Shown: one piece after another, positions 34,812 to 43,073 of the stretch
Numbering within the stretch: position 1 is the stretch's first letter
How the letters are laid out: the number at the start of each line of letters is the position of its first letter
Assembly (NCBI GenBank): GCA_016218085.1
Contig: JACREY010000012.1
Location: 248,001-312,000 of the forward strand
Reading direction: 5' to 3'
Source: Ignavibacteriota bacterium
GTDB taxonomy: Bacteria; Bacteroidota; Ignavibacteria; Tepidaquicellales; Tepidaquicellaceae
Length of the DNA stretch: 64,000 bases
Translations under genes and position numbers: made by a program
Notes under the pieces: model-generated
What the model saw: the letters and a program-made list of their open reading frames with translations, nothing else
What the model was told of the DNA's origin: nothing
Databases searched by the model: none

Positions 34812-35186
34812 ATGGCAGAAAGTACAAGAGTAATCAATATCCCGCCCGAAGAAATCGAAGCCGGAAAAACAATGGCATTCGTTTCATATCTAAGCGTTAT
34901 CGTAGGTTTGCCCCTTTTCATCATTCCGCTGGTAGTGGAAGATATGAAAAAGAACAAGTTTACGATGTATCATACCGAACAGGCAATAGTTCTCTATATT
35001 GTTTCTTTAATAGGATGGGTTGCCGGCACAATCGGCTCAGTTGTATGCATCGGTGCAGTGTTGTATTTGCTGGTTCTTCTAGCATGGATTTTCGGAATCA
35101 TCGGAATTATTAATTCATTCGGCGGTAAAGTAACGCCAATTCCGCTCTTCGGACAGTTCGGAGAGAAATTCAACCTGGTCAAGTAA
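34812..35186 (+). CDS. DUF4870 membrane protein
   Basis: A 124-aa protein with about three membrane segments. The DUF4870 (Tic20-like) pattern is clear: AFVSYLSVIVGLPLFIIPLVVEDMKKNKFTMYHTEQAIVLYI, then a Gly-rich helix pair (GTIGSVVCIGAVLYLLVLLAWIFGIIGIINSFGGK) and PIPLFGQFGEKF. The biochemical role of the family is unknown. It is the first of three short membrane-protein genes, followed at 59 nt by a DUF5684 gene. Confidence 0.88.
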   Translation: MAESTRVINIPPEEIEAGKTMAFVSYLSVIVGLPLFIIPLVVEDMKKNKFTMYHTEQAIVLYIVSLIGWVAGTIGSVVCIGAVLYLLVLLAWIFGIIGIINSFGGKVTPIPLFGQFGEKFNLVK

Positions 35187-35245
35187 TAAAATTTTAAAGA
35201 TCTAAATTTAAATTTATTTATTAAACTAAAAAAGCAGGAGAGAAA

Positions 35246-35674
35246 ATGACATTATCAATTTTATCCTTTTTGTTCTTGTTCCAGCGCGATGAAGAAATCA
35301 GCGGCGGCGCAGCTGCAGCTGTTGGCATAATAATGTTCCTGATTTATTTTGCCATTATAATCGTTATGATTGCCAGTATGTGGAAAATCTTCACAAAAGC
35401 AGGAAAACCCGGATGGGCAGCAATTATTCCGATTTATAACATAATAGTATTGCTCGAAATCGTCGGAAGACCGATGTGGTGGATTTTAATTTACCTTGTC
35501 TGCGCACCTATCGCTGCAATTATTATTTCACTTGATCTTGCTAAATCATTTGGAAAAGAAATCGGTTTCGGAATTGGACTTATAATACTCCCGATAGTAT
35601 TTATGCCGATGCTCGGATTCGGTTCTGCAACATACGTAGGACCTTCTGCTGCACAAAATAAACCACAAGCATAA
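35246..35674 (+). CDS. DUF5684-type membrane protein
   Basis: A 142-aa protein with about four membrane segments. The motif WKIFTKAGKPGWAAIIPIYNIIVLLEIVGRPMWW followed by SLDLAKSFGKEIGFGIGLIILPIVFMPMLGFG is the DUF5684 signature, often annotated as signal peptidase I-like although it lacks the catalytic residues. The function is unknown. One base separates it from the DUF2752 gene, so they are coupled. Confidence 0.85.
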   Translation: MTLSILSFLFLFQRDEEISGGAAAAVGIIMFLIYFAIIIVMIASMWKIFTKAGKPGWAAIIPIYNIIVLLEIVGRPMWWILIYLVCAPIAAIIISLDLAKSFGKEIGFGIGLIILPIVFMPMLGFGSATYVGPSAAQNKPQA

Positions 35675-35675
35675 T

Positions 35676-36068
35676 TTGGGTTTTAAAAAGATTTTTAAAA
35701 ACAGAAGAATTCAAGCGGCTGCAGTTTTATTTACTGCAGCCGTTTCTGTTTTAACTATTTACCTTCTCAATCCCGCAGAATATACTTACTACCCTACGTG
35801 TTATCTGTATCTTATTACCGGAAAGCTTTGTCCCGGATGCGGAGGTATGCGCGGAATGCACCAGCTGCTGCACGGGAATTTGTTGGAAGCTCTGAAATAT
35901 AATTTGCTCCTTGTTGCTGTGATTCCTATTGGCGGTTACTATCTTTTATCGGAAGTCTCAGTTCTTCTTATTAATAAACCCTTTCCCCACCTTCCTCACT
36001 CAAAACCTGTGTTCTATTTTGTAATAAGCTTAGTTACACTTTACTGGATATTAAGAAATGTGCTTTGA
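35676..36068 (+). CDS. DUF2752 membrane protein
   Basis: A 130-aa protein with a TTG start and three membrane segments. The DUF2752 core is visible: YYPTCYLYLITGKLCPGCGGMRGMHQLLHGNLLEALKYNLLL. The CPGCGGMR cysteines are invariant in the family and may bind a metal or act in redox, but no function is established. It closes the trio of small membrane proteins. Its stop codon overlaps the first base of the left arm of the inverted repeat flanking prfA. Confidence 0.88.
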   Translation: MGFKKIFKNRRIQAAAVLFTAAVSVLTIYLLNPAEYTYYPTCYLYLITGKLCPGCGGMRGMHQLLHGNLLEALKYNLLLVAVIPIGGYYLLSEVSVLLINKPFPHLPHSKPVFYFVISLVTLYWILRNVL

Positions 36069-36106
36069 TTCATAATCCGCCACGGCGGACACAAAAAGCG
36101 TGGATT
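36068..36106 (+). repeat. Left arm of 39-bp inverted repeat flanking prfA
   Basis: These 39 bases are the exact reverse complement of 37500-37538. The element contains the internal hairpin TCCGCC-AC-GGCGGA and a GCGTGGATT end, so each arm is itself a REP-like palindromic unit. It begins on the last base of the DUF2752 stop codon. Outside the core, further partial matches (TAAGATT) extend the similarity. Confidence 0.9.
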
Positions 36107-36144
36107 TTTAAGATTCGTAAGATTTATAAGATTTACTATTCAAG

Positions 36145-36283
36145 ATAAGCGGTTTTTTTTTGCTCTTCTACTATCTACCCAATATGAGCGGTTTTGCTTT
36201 TGCTCTTCTACTATCTACCCAATATAAGCGGTTTTGTTTTTGCTCTTCTACTATCTACTAACTACTATCTACTAACTACTTTT
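36145..36283 (+). repeat. 39-40 bp tandem repeat, three copies, upstream of prfA
   Basis: Units start at 36145, 36184 and 36224, each reading AAGCGGTTTT (second GAGCGG), a T-rich run, then GCTCTTCTACTATCTAC. The third copy ends in a smaller CTACTAACTACTAT repeat. The block ends about 70 nt before prfA. Part of its end is repeated at 43684-43718. Confidence 0.85.
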
Positions 36284-36355
36284 TATTTAGTCCCCAAATT
36301 TTAAATATAATCTAAGTTTCATATTCGCTAAATTGCACTTAATTAAAACGAAATT

Positions 36356-37429
36356 ATGTTTGAAAAACTCGAAAAGGTAAAACAGAGGTATCACGAAATA
36401 GCTGAACTGCTGGCGAAGCCGGAAACCATCAATGACCAGAAGGAATTCAGAAAGCTTTCAAAGGAATATTCCGATTTAACCGATATTGTAGAATCATACA
36501 ATCAATATCTCGAAACAGAAAAAAACATCGAGGAAAACAAGAAACTTCTTTACGACAGTACCGATGCTGAAATGAAAGAGCTTGCAAAGGAAGAGCTTGA
36601 AGAGCTTGAAAAAAAACGGGAAGAGCTTGAATCAAAAATTAAAGAACTCCTCGTCCCTAAAGACCCCAACGACGATAAAAATGCAATACTCGAAGTCCGC
36701 GCCGGCACGGGCGGTGACGAAGCTTCGCTTTTTGCAGCCGAACTTTTCAGAATGTACAGCCGTTACTTCGAAACCAAGGGATGGAAGATTGAGCTGATTG
36801 ATTACAATGAATCCGCAATACCGGGCGGTCTGAAAGAAGCCGTGATAAACGTGGTTACAAAGGGAGCATACGGCGAACTGAAATACGAAAGCGGCGTCCA
36901 CCGCGTCCAGCGCGTTCCCAAAACCGAAGCAAACGGCAGGGTGCATACATCCGCCGCATCGGTTGCCGTGCTGCCCGAAGCTGAAGATTTTGATGTCGAA
37001 ATAAATGAGAACGATTTGAAAATAGATGTTTTCCGCTCAGGCGGTGCAGGTGGTCAAAACGTTAATAAAGTTGAAACTGCAATCCGTATAACGCACATTC
37101 CCACCGGACTCGTTGTCCAGTGTCAGGATGAACGCTCTCAGTTGAAAAATAAACTGAAAGCAATGAAGGTGCTTCGCTCACGTCTATATGAACTCGAACT
37201 CGAAAAACGTGATAAGGAAACCTCAGACAAGAGAAAACAAATGGTGAAATCCGGCGACCGCAGTGATAAAATCAGGACTTATAATTTCCCCCAAAACCGC
37301 CTTACAGACCACAGAATCGGACTGACGCTCTATAACCTCTCCGATGTTATGGAAGGCGATATTGACGAAATTATAGATAAACTGAAAACGGCAGACCGCG
37401 CCGCACGGCTGGCAGATGCACAGAATTAA
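36356..37429 (+). CDS. prfA: Peptide chain release factor 1
   Basis: A 357-aa class I release factor for UAA and UAG. An N-terminal coiled-coil domain is followed by PCRF domain EVRAGTGGDEASLFAAELFRMY. The codon-recognition motif is diverged but lies near GVHRVQRVPKTEANGRVHTSAASVAVLPE, and the GGQ loop (SGGAGGQNVNKVETAIR, around residue 230) triggers peptide release. The length is normal. It is alone between inverted copies of a 39-bp element at 36068-36106 and 37500-37538, an unusual setting for an essential gene. Confidence 0.97.
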   Translation: MFEKLEKVKQRYHEIAELLAKPETINDQKEFRKLSKEYSDLTDIVESYNQYLETEKNIEENKKLLYDSTDAEMKELAKEELEELEKKREELESKIKELLVPKDPNDDKNAILEVRAGTGGDEASLFAAELFRMYSRYFETKGWKIELIDYNESAIPGGLKEAVINVVTKGAYGELKYESGVHRVQRVPKTEANGRVHTSAASVAVLPEAEDFDVEINENDLKIDVFRSGGAGGQNVNKVETAIRITHIPTGLVVQCQDERSQLKNKLKAMKVLRSRLYELELEKRDKETSDKRKQMVKSGDRSDKIRTYNFPQNRLTDHRIGLTLYNLSDVMEGDIDEIIDKLKTADRAARLADAQN

Positions 37430-37460
37430 CAAATAGCAAATAACAAATAGCAAATAAAGA
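37430..37460 (+). repeat. Short ~9-bp tandem repeat after prfA
   Basis: The word (C)AAATA(G/A)CAAATAAC is repeated several times right after the prfA stop codon. It resembles the AGTAAATAGTAAA repeats seen at other gene ends. Confidence 0.5.
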
Positions 37461-37499
37461 ACAGATAATAAATTACAATATTAGCTCTTCAATCTTATG

Positions 37500-37538
37500 A
37501 ATCCACGCTTTTTGTGTCCGCCGTGGCGGATTATGAAT
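37500..37538 (-). repeat. Right arm of 39-bp inverted repeat flanking prfA
   Basis: Exact reverse complement of 36068-36106, with the same internal GGCGGA hairpin. It sits 60 nt upstream of the next gene and could also act as a terminator for prfA. Confidence 0.9.
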
Positions 37539-37597
37539 TTTAAAAATCTTACGATCAAATTGTAACTTTTTTGTACTTTTTTTCGTCTTATAAATTG

Positions 37598-39886
37598 ATG
37601 AGAATAATTCTACCGATAATAATATTTTTTCTGCACTTCAGTACGGTCTTTTCCCAGAGTGCCGATACATCATCTTTTAAGGTTAATACAGACCTTGAAA
37701 TCAAAATAAAAAAATTCGATAATCCGGATATTAAAATTGACGGTGTGCTCGATGAAGCCCCCTGGCTTAAATCCCCTCGATTCGGAAATTTCTGTGAAAT
37801 AGAGCCGCACGAAAAAACAAAGCCATCCGAAAACACGGAAGTTGTGATGTTTTATGATGAGGATAATCTTTATATTGGCATAATATGCTACGACAGCGAT
37901 ATGACTAAGGTCAGGAAAACTCTCACCGACAGGGACAGGATTTTCTCAGACGACTGGGCGGGAATTATTCTCGATTCCTACAGCGAAAGCAAGCAGGCGT
38001 ATGAACTTTTCGTAAATCCGCTTGGAATTCAGGGAGACCTGATGTGGACCGCTCCAGGAAACGAAGACACAAACTTCGATGCAATATGGTATTCCGACGC
38101 AAAACTTTATAAAGACAGGTGGACAATCGAAATTGCGATCCCGTTCAAGTCTATCAGGTTTCCGAATAAAAAAATTCAGGACTGGCGTTTGCATATACTC
38201 CGCACGCGCCCGCGCGAAAACCGCGAACAGTATTCCTGGGTGCCGGTTTCCAGGGACGATGCTACACTGTTTACCCGCTATGCTTCTTTGAAAGGAATAG
38301 AAAATGTTAAAGCAGGAAATAACCTTGAAATTCTTCCCTATACGCTCGGCTCGCAGGCGGGCAGAATTTCCGATTTCGAAAACTCCGATTCGAAATTCGA
38401 AAATGAAGATATAAAAGGGCAGGTCGGCGTGAACGTGAAATACGGAATAACATCGAATCTTACATCTGATTTTACCGTCAATCCCGACTTCTCACAAATC
38501 GAATCAGACGCAGGACAGATAGATGTGAATAATCCCTATGCGCTTTATTATAATGAAAAACGCCCTTTCTTTATCGAAGGCAGCAGCATCTTCAATACTC
38601 CTTTTAATATTGTATATACAAGGGCAATAAATAATCCGCTCGCCGCTTTTAAAATGACAGGGAAAATAGGGAAGTATGATATCGGCTACATCTCAGCATA
38701 CGACAGGAATTCACCGTTTGTGATTCCCCACGAAGAGGGAAGTGACTTCCTGCTTACGGACAGGAAATCACTATCGAATATTTTGAGATTGAAACGCAGC
38801 ATAAATTCAGACGATTCATATATCGGATTTTTGCTGACCGACAGGCAGGTGAATAAGCAGGGTGATAAATTTCTGGATGTGGACGGATACAACCGCGTTT
38901 TCGGAATAGACGGAAATTACCGCTTCCTTGAAAATTATTCAGTCACTTTCCAGATTGTTAAATATATTACAAAGGAAATAAATTATACCGAATACGACAA
39001 TACAAGTACATTCAGCGGCGGAAAACACACGATGGCTCTGGATGGAGAGGAATTCTCCGGATTTGGAAATTACATTGCATTAAACAGAAGCGCGCGTCAC
39101 TGGAATTTTACAGTGGATTATTACGATGCATCAGCAAATGCAAGACGAGATAACGGCTTTATGAATGCAAATGATTTCAGGAAATTAGAAACCAGCCAGA
39201 ACTATGTCTTCTATCCGGAAACAAAACTTTTTAACAGGATTTCTCCCGGCTTCTATGCAATGGTAAGGCATAACACAGAAGGCAAACTTAGAGAGGAATT
39301 TTTTGCTCCCTCGGTTAATTTAAATTTTGCAAAACAGATTTATCTTTATCTGCAGTTCTTTGCCGTTAACAACGAGCAGTTTAACGGTGTATACCACCAG
39401 GGTGCGAGAAGGTTCAGTCTGAATCTTAACGTAAATACTTACAACAATCTCACCTGGGGTGCCTGGCTCTCGATGGGGAAATATATAGTCCGCAGCAGCG
39501 ACCCGTATATCGGATGGGGATATAATCTTGAACTCTGGCAGACTATAAAACCTATTGACAGACTCACGATTGAAAATGACTGGAACTACTTCGAGATTGC
39601 AAAAAATTTCGGAGGGGAAAAACTATTCGTCGGTTATATTGTCAGGAATAAATCATCACTGCAGATTGATAAAAACTTTGCGCTCCGCCTGATTACCCAG
39701 TACGACTCGTTTTCAGGCAATTTCAACTTCAATCCGCTCTTCAGCTTTAAGTTGAATCCTTTTTCAATATTCTATGTTGGCTCCACGTTTAACTACGACG
39801 ACATCACAAACTCAAACGGCGTTCCGCGCTATACACTCTCCGGCCGCCAGTACTTCCTTAAATTCCAGTACCTCTGGAGAATGTAA
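37598..39886 (+). CDS. DUF5916 outer-membrane protein with CBM9-like domain
   Basis: I start at ATG 37598 (signal peptide MRIILPIIIFFLHFSTVFSQ), giving 762 aa. An N-terminal CBM9-like carbohydrate-binding module (about 25-215) has IKIDGVLDEAPWLKSPR, EVVMFYDEDNLYIGI and ELFVNPLGIQGD. The rest is the DUF5916 barrel: LTSDFTVNPDFSQIESDAGQIDVNNPYALYYNEKRPFFIEGSSIF, then alternating strands ending in LKFQYLWRM. It probably sits in the outer membrane and may bind sugars or help secretion. No partner gene is adjacent. A convergent small lipoprotein gene lies downstream. Confidence 0.88.
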   Translation: MRIILPIIIFFLHFSTVFSQSADTSSFKVNTDLEIKIKKFDNPDIKIDGVLDEAPWLKSPRFGNFCEIEPHEKTKPSENTEVVMFYDEDNLYIGIICYDSDMTKVRKTLTDRDRIFSDDWAGIILDSYSESKQAYELFVNPLGIQGDLMWTAPGNEDTNFDAIWYSDAKLYKDRWTIEIAIPFKSIRFPNKKIQDWRLHILRTRPRENREQYSWVPVSRDDATLFTRYASLKGIENVKAGNNLEILPYTLGSQAGRISDFENSDSKFENEDIKGQVGVNVKYGITSNLTSDFTVNPDFSQIESDAGQIDVNNPYALYYNEKRPFFIEGSSIFNTPFNIVYTRAINNPLAAFKMTGKIGKYDIGYISAYDRNSPFVIPHEEGSDFLLTDRKSLSNILRLKRSINSDDSYIGFLLTDRQVNKQGDKFLDVDGYNRVFGIDGNYRFLENYSVTFQIVKYITKEINYTEYDNTSTFSGGKHTMALDGEEFSGFGNYIALNRSARHWNFTVDYYDASANARRDNGFMNANDFRKLETSQNYVFYPETKLFNRISPGFYAMVRHNTEGKLREEFFAPSVNLNFAKQIYLYLQFFAVNNEQFNGVYHQGARRFSLNLNVNTYNNLTWGAWLSMGKYIVRSSDPYIGWGYNLELWQTIKPIDRLTIENDWNYFEIAKNFGGEKLFVGYIVRNKSSLQIDKNFALRLITQYDSFSGNFNFNPLFSFKLNPFSIFYVGSTFNYDDITNSNGVPRYTLSGRQYFLKFQYLWRM

Positions 39887-39889
39887 AGA

Positions 39890-40022
39890 GCAGTAAAAAG
39901 TAAATTGTAAAAAGTAAAAAGAAAAAAACTCTACAGGTATTATCAGTCCTCCGTTTGCAATATACTTTTTGCAAATCTCGTTTTGCAGTTTCGATTTACT
40001 ATTTACATTTTACTATTTACGT
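39890..40022. terminator. Imperfect inverted repeat between convergent genes
   Basis: GTAAAAAGTAAATTGTAAAAAG-type sequence (about 39896-39920) faces its approximate complement (about 39993-40022, TTTACTATTTACATTTTAC) across the gap between DUF5916 (+) and a small lipoprotein (-). A further TTTGCAA/TTGCAAA hairpin lies between. Likely a bidirectional transcript end. Confidence 0.5.
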
Positions 40023-40029
40023 TCTTTCA

Positions 40030-40344
40030 TTATTCCTTGCTCTTTATCCCTGCCTTTTCGTCGCACTCTTTTATCATATCCTTAAATTCCTCTTTTGTTT
40101 TTCCGAATGTGTGCCTGTAATTCGGATATTTTTTCATTATCTTTTCCATCATACACTCGCAGTAAATTTTTACTTGCTCATCCGTTATATCAGGGTGATG
40201 ATCAGGATTGGTGCAGTCTTTCATGAATTCCTTCTTGTCCTCCTCGTACCATTCGCTTGGACTCAGCTTCTGCTTTTGCGCGCAAGCAAATACTATCAGT
40301 ACTAATAAAATAACAGATGTAACAAATGAAGTTAAATTTTTCAT
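40030..40344 (-). CDS. Small Cys-containing lipoprotein, unknown function
   Basis: A 104-aa protein with a signal peptide and lipobox-like VFAC (Cys21). The mature part is helical and polar with three more cysteines (DCTNPDHH, YCECMMEKI, KECDEKAG), which could form disulfides or bind metal. Spacing of Cys with helices recalls four-Cys helical hairpins. I do not recognise a family. It is a single gene with its own unit. Confidence 0.7.
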   Translation of the reverse strand: MKNLTSFVTSVILLVLIVFACAQKQKLSPSEWYEEDKKEFMKDCTNPDHHPDITDEQVKIYCECMMEKIMKKYPNYRHTFGKTKEEFKDMIKECDEKAGIKSKE

Positions 40345-40720
40345 AACATAAAATTTTTTTTGAAAATGAAAAACCGGTAAATCGAATCAATTAAAACCGC
40401 TTGCAGGAATATTCATAATTTATTAATAAAAAATATTTATTGCAATTAATCACTCAGTGCCTTTCTGTGCTATGCTCGAAGCTCTTATTCTGAATTCTGA
40501 CTCCTGACTTCTATCTTCTAAATTCTGACTTCTTCTGATTTAAATCATTTTTCTAAAAAGGCCTCCCAAAATCGCCCTAAAAAATATTTTCTCAAATTCA
40601 AAAAAATAACTTGCATATTATATTAATAGTTATTAAGTTTGTTTAAATTAAATTATAACTTATATAGTTTAATTACATTATATATAGTATAATTTATATT
40701 ATTAATTAAAACAAACTACA
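40345..40720. other. Intergenic region with promoter, no gene seen
   Basis: 376 nt of very AT-rich sequence. It contains pyrimidine-rich CTGACTTCT / TCTGAATTCTGAC words (about 40480-40540), similar to those at 31550 and 41868, and the promoter of the TPR gene at 40611-40641. The last 80 nt before the TPR gene are almost only A and T. Confidence 0.6.
40611..40641 (+). promoter_or_regulatory. Bacteroidota-type promoter of the TPR gene
   Basis: TTGC (40611-40614), 19 nt, TAAGTTTG (40634-40641): full match to the -7 TAnnTTTG. The leader to the TPR start is about 75 nt. Confidence 0.75.
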
Positions 40721-41785
40721 ATGAAACGAGCTAACTTATATGTTTTTATAGTAGTAATGGTTTTTTCCCTCTCTGAAGTATCTTGGGGGCAGAAGGGTAT
40801 TTTCTTTCTTGAAGTCGGAAACCGTAAAGTAATGGACTACAAGTTCGATGAAGCTGTGATGAACTTTAATAAGGCAATCGAATTAAATCCTGAATTTACA
40901 GAAGCTTATTTCAACAGAGGTTGTGCCTATCTTGAGCTTGGTTACTACGGTTACGCCATTCAGGACTTCTCAAAAGCTATCGAACTTGATCCCGAGGATG
41001 CATCTGCCTATGTGAATCGGGGAAATGCCTATATTGAAATGTGCGATTTCAAAAGCGCACTAACAGATTTTAACCGCGCTATTGACCTTCAGCCGGATGA
41101 TGCAGACGCGCTTTACAACCGCGGACTTGCTTACGACGGAATGAAGCAGTACAATTTCGCAATTGATGATTTTAAAAAGGTCTTAAAGCTCAATCCCGAC
41201 TACGCTTCGGCGTATTCCGGACTGGCTGAAATTTACGGAAAAACAGGCAAATTCGACCTTGCCATTTCGAATATGACTAAATCCATAAGTCTGAATCCTG
41301 AAGATGCGGATTCGTATATAAAGCGCGCTGGGTATTACAGGGAAGTGAAAAAATCCGCCGGCTCCCTGCAGGATTTCAACGAAGCTATTAAATTCAACCC
41401 GGAAAATCCAAATGCGTACCTTGGCAGGGCAACCGTTTATAATGAGCTTGGAATGTATGATAAAGCAGTCGAGGACCTTGATTTTGCTCTCGGCCTGAAT
41501 CCCGAACTGGCAGCCGCCTTCTGCGAAAGGGGATATTCGTTTTTCTATATGAAGCAGTACGAAAAATCCCTTGCAGACCTTAACAGGTATATCGAGCTAA
41601 ACACGAAAAGTCCCGTTGCATATAAATACCGCGGACTGATTTATTATAATGCAGGGCAGTTCCAGGAAGCCGTAACCGACCTGCGCAAGGCTGTATATCT
41701 CAGCCCTACGCTCAGCTTCGAGCTCGGCTCAAAAATTACAGCGGCAAACGAGAAGCTCGTCCTGGTAGCAGCAAGTAAGAAATAA
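40721..41785 (+). CDS. Secreted tetratricopeptide repeat protein
   Basis: A 354-aa protein with a signal peptide (YVFIVVMVFSLSEVSWGQ) followed by about nine TPR units of 34 residues over nearly its whole length, for example AVMNFNKAIELNPEFTEAYFNRGCAYLELGYYGYAIQDFSKAIELDPEDASAY. TPR solenoids bind other proteins. It should act in the periplasm. No catalytic domain is present. It has its own promoter and a terminator at 41926. Confidence 0.93.
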   Translation: MKRANLYVFIVVMVFSLSEVSWGQKGIFFLEVGNRKVMDYKFDEAVMNFNKAIELNPEFTEAYFNRGCAYLELGYYGYAIQDFSKAIELDPEDASAYVNRGNAYIEMCDFKSALTDFNRAIDLQPDDADALYNRGLAYDGMKQYNFAIDDFKKVLKLNPDYASAYSGLAEIYGKTGKFDLAISNMTKSISLNPEDADSYIKRAGYYREVKKSAGSLQDFNEAIKFNPENPNAYLGRATVYNELGMYDKAVEDLDFALGLNPELAAAFCERGYSFFYMKQYEKSLADLNRYIELNTKSPVAYKYRGLIYYNAGQFQEAVTDLRKAVYLSPTLSFELGSKITAANEKLVLVAASKK

Positions 41786-41845
41786 GTTTGTAAAGTTTGA
41801 AAAGTTTGTAAAGTTTATAAAGTTTGTAAAGTTCATAAAGATTAA
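41786..41845 (+). repeat. ~10-bp phased repeat after the TPR gene
   Basis: Right after the stop codon the word GT(T/A)TGTAAAG / GTTTATAAAG is repeated six times at ~10-bp spacing. The same words make the arms of the 19671-19782 inverted repeat. Confidence 0.7.
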
Positions 41846-41925
41846 AGTTTTTGTTTTTCATTAAGAATTCAGAATTCATAATTCAGAATTAGCAAAGGTT
41901 TTTCATAATAAGATACATACCCAAC

Positions 41926-41967
41926 AATCCCGTGTGTTTTTGAAGAGTTCACACGGGATTTGTTTTT
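41926..41967 (+). terminator. Intrinsic terminator downstream of the TPR gene
   Basis: AATCCCGTGTG (41926-41936) pairs with CACACGGGATT (41950-41960) around a 13-nt loop and is followed by TGTTTTTTG. It lies 141 nt after the TPR stop. Confidence 0.88.
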
Positions 41968-42077
41968 TGTGCTTTTTAAATCGGCAGTGGTAGTAAACTT
42001 GTCGTTGTGGATAGTCTCTTTCTTTCCTTCACTTTTCTTTTCATTTTTTATATTTTCATTTTAAAGTATATTGTTTC

Positions 42078-42662
42078 ATGCCGAATTTATACCTCATATC
42101 CGGTTGTAATGGTGCAGGAAAAACCACTGCATCTTTGACTGTTTTGCCGGAATTATTGAATTGTAAAGAGTTTGTGAATGCGGATTCCATTGCATCCGGA
42201 CTTTCACCTTTAAACCCGGATTCAGTTTCTTTTCAAGCAGGCAAGTTAATGCTTGAGCGCATAAATGAACTTAAAAACCTAAATGTGGATTTTGCAATCG
42301 AAACAACCCTCACAACCCTAAGCTATAAAAACTTAATTTTGGATTGTAAAAAAACAGGATACGAAATTACGATAGTTTTTTTCTGGCTTAAAGAACTCTC
42401 TATTGCAATCAATAGAATAAACGATAGGGTAAAAAAAGGCGGGCATTTTGTTGATACCGAAATTGTTAAAAGAAGATATTTAAAAGGTATAAAAAATTTA
42501 TTTGATATTTTCATTCCGATTTCCGATAATTGGTTTGTATATGATAATTCAGATAAATACCCGGTTTTGGTCGCATCGGGAAAAGGATTTGAAATTTTAA
42601 GAATTTTCAAAAAAGAAATATGGGAACACTTATATATAAAAATAAACGGGACAAAAAATTAG
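42078..42662 (+). CDS. Zeta-toxin-like P-loop kinase
   Basis: A 194-aa protein with Walker A GCNGAGKTT (residues 9-17), followed by FVNADSIASGLSPLNPDSVSFQAGKLMLERI and DFAIETTLTTLSYKNLI. This is the zeta-toxin/AAA_33 pattern, in which the Asp after the beta2 strand and the Thr-rich strand handle the substrate. Zeta kinases phosphorylate UDP-N-acetyl sugars and block wall synthesis, but many chromosomal relatives have no proven toxicity. No epsilon-type antitoxin lies upstream. A 65-aa gene overlaps its 3' end and may be the partner. It lies in a repeat-rich accessory stretch. Confidence 0.85.
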   Translation: MPNLYLISGCNGAGKTTASLTVLPELLNCKEFVNADSIASGLSPLNPDSVSFQAGKLMLERINELKNLNVDFAIETTLTTLSYKNLILDCKKTGYEITIVFFWLKELSIAINRINDRVKKGGHFVDTEIVKRRYLKGIKNLFDIFIPISDNWFVYDNSDKYPVLVASGKGFEILRIFKKEIWEHLYIKINGTKN

Positions 42663-42817
42663 ACATTCTAAGTGATAAGATTACTAAAGGTGTAAAACTT
42701 GCACATAAGCGACTCGTTGCCGAACGTATAAAAAATGACGATTATATGATTATTTACGAAAAAGGAAAAGTCGTCCGAAAAAAAGCCCGTGAAATATATA
42801 AAAAAGTAAAAAGTTAA
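42620..42817 (+). CDS. Small basic protein overlapping the zeta-like gene
   Basis: A 65-aa protein (ATG 42620) that overlaps the zeta-like gene by 43 nt in a different frame. It reads KLDILSDKITKGVKLAHKRLVAERIKNDDYMIIYEKGKVVRKKA. One amphipathic helix is followed by a short beta hairpin and a basic tail. Small proteins of this type often sit directly downstream of zeta-like ATPases in Bacteroidota, so it could be an antitoxin or accessory factor. That is inference; no known antitoxin motif is visible. The overlap implies coupled translation. Confidence 0.65.
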   Translation: MGTLIYKNKRDKKLDILSDKITKGVKLAHKRLVAERIKNDDYMIIYEKGKVVRKKAREIYKKVKS

Positions 42818-42845
42818 AAGTTATTTAGTTAAAAACTTTTATTAT

Positions 42846-42954
42846 CGGGGAGTCTCCACTTCTTGGAATCTTCTCTGTTTCTGCGAGTCTCCGCCTGCTT
42901 TAGCAGGGACTCCCTTCCTGTGTCGGGGAGTCTCCGTTCTTTGGACTCCCGACA
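42846..42954 (+). repeat. REP cluster, GAGTCTCC family
   Basis: Three related palindromic units lie in a row. 42846-42871 is a decayed copy (GGGGAGTCTCC with its closing arm changed). 42885-42912 is a GAGTC ... CCTGC-TTTA-GCAGG-GACTC hairpin. 42920-42957 is a full unit, GTGTCGGG(G)AGTC ... GACTCCCGACAC, whose 38 bases recur exactly at 43221-43258. Confidence 0.85.
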
Positions 42955-43010
42955 CAAAGCTCCTACGATTTACGTTTTACTATTTACCTTTTACTACTCT
43001 CCTTTCAGCC

Positions 43011-43052
43011 GTTGCTGGTGATTAGTCTGCTTTAGCATACGTCACCGACAAC
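43011..43052 (+). repeat. Palindromic element with CTGCTTTAGCA core
   Basis: GTTGCTGGTGA (43011-43021) and TCACCGACAAC (43042-43052) are complements with two mismatches. The inner sequence CTGCTTTAGCA is shared with the hairpin at 42896-42907, linking the two families. Confidence 0.7.
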
Positions 43053-43073
43053 AAGCAAAATAGTTCTAAAGGG

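Noticed and set aside
36145-36283. Tandem repeats considered as a CRISPR array
   Set aside because: Copies are contiguous with no unique spacers, and no cas gene is near.
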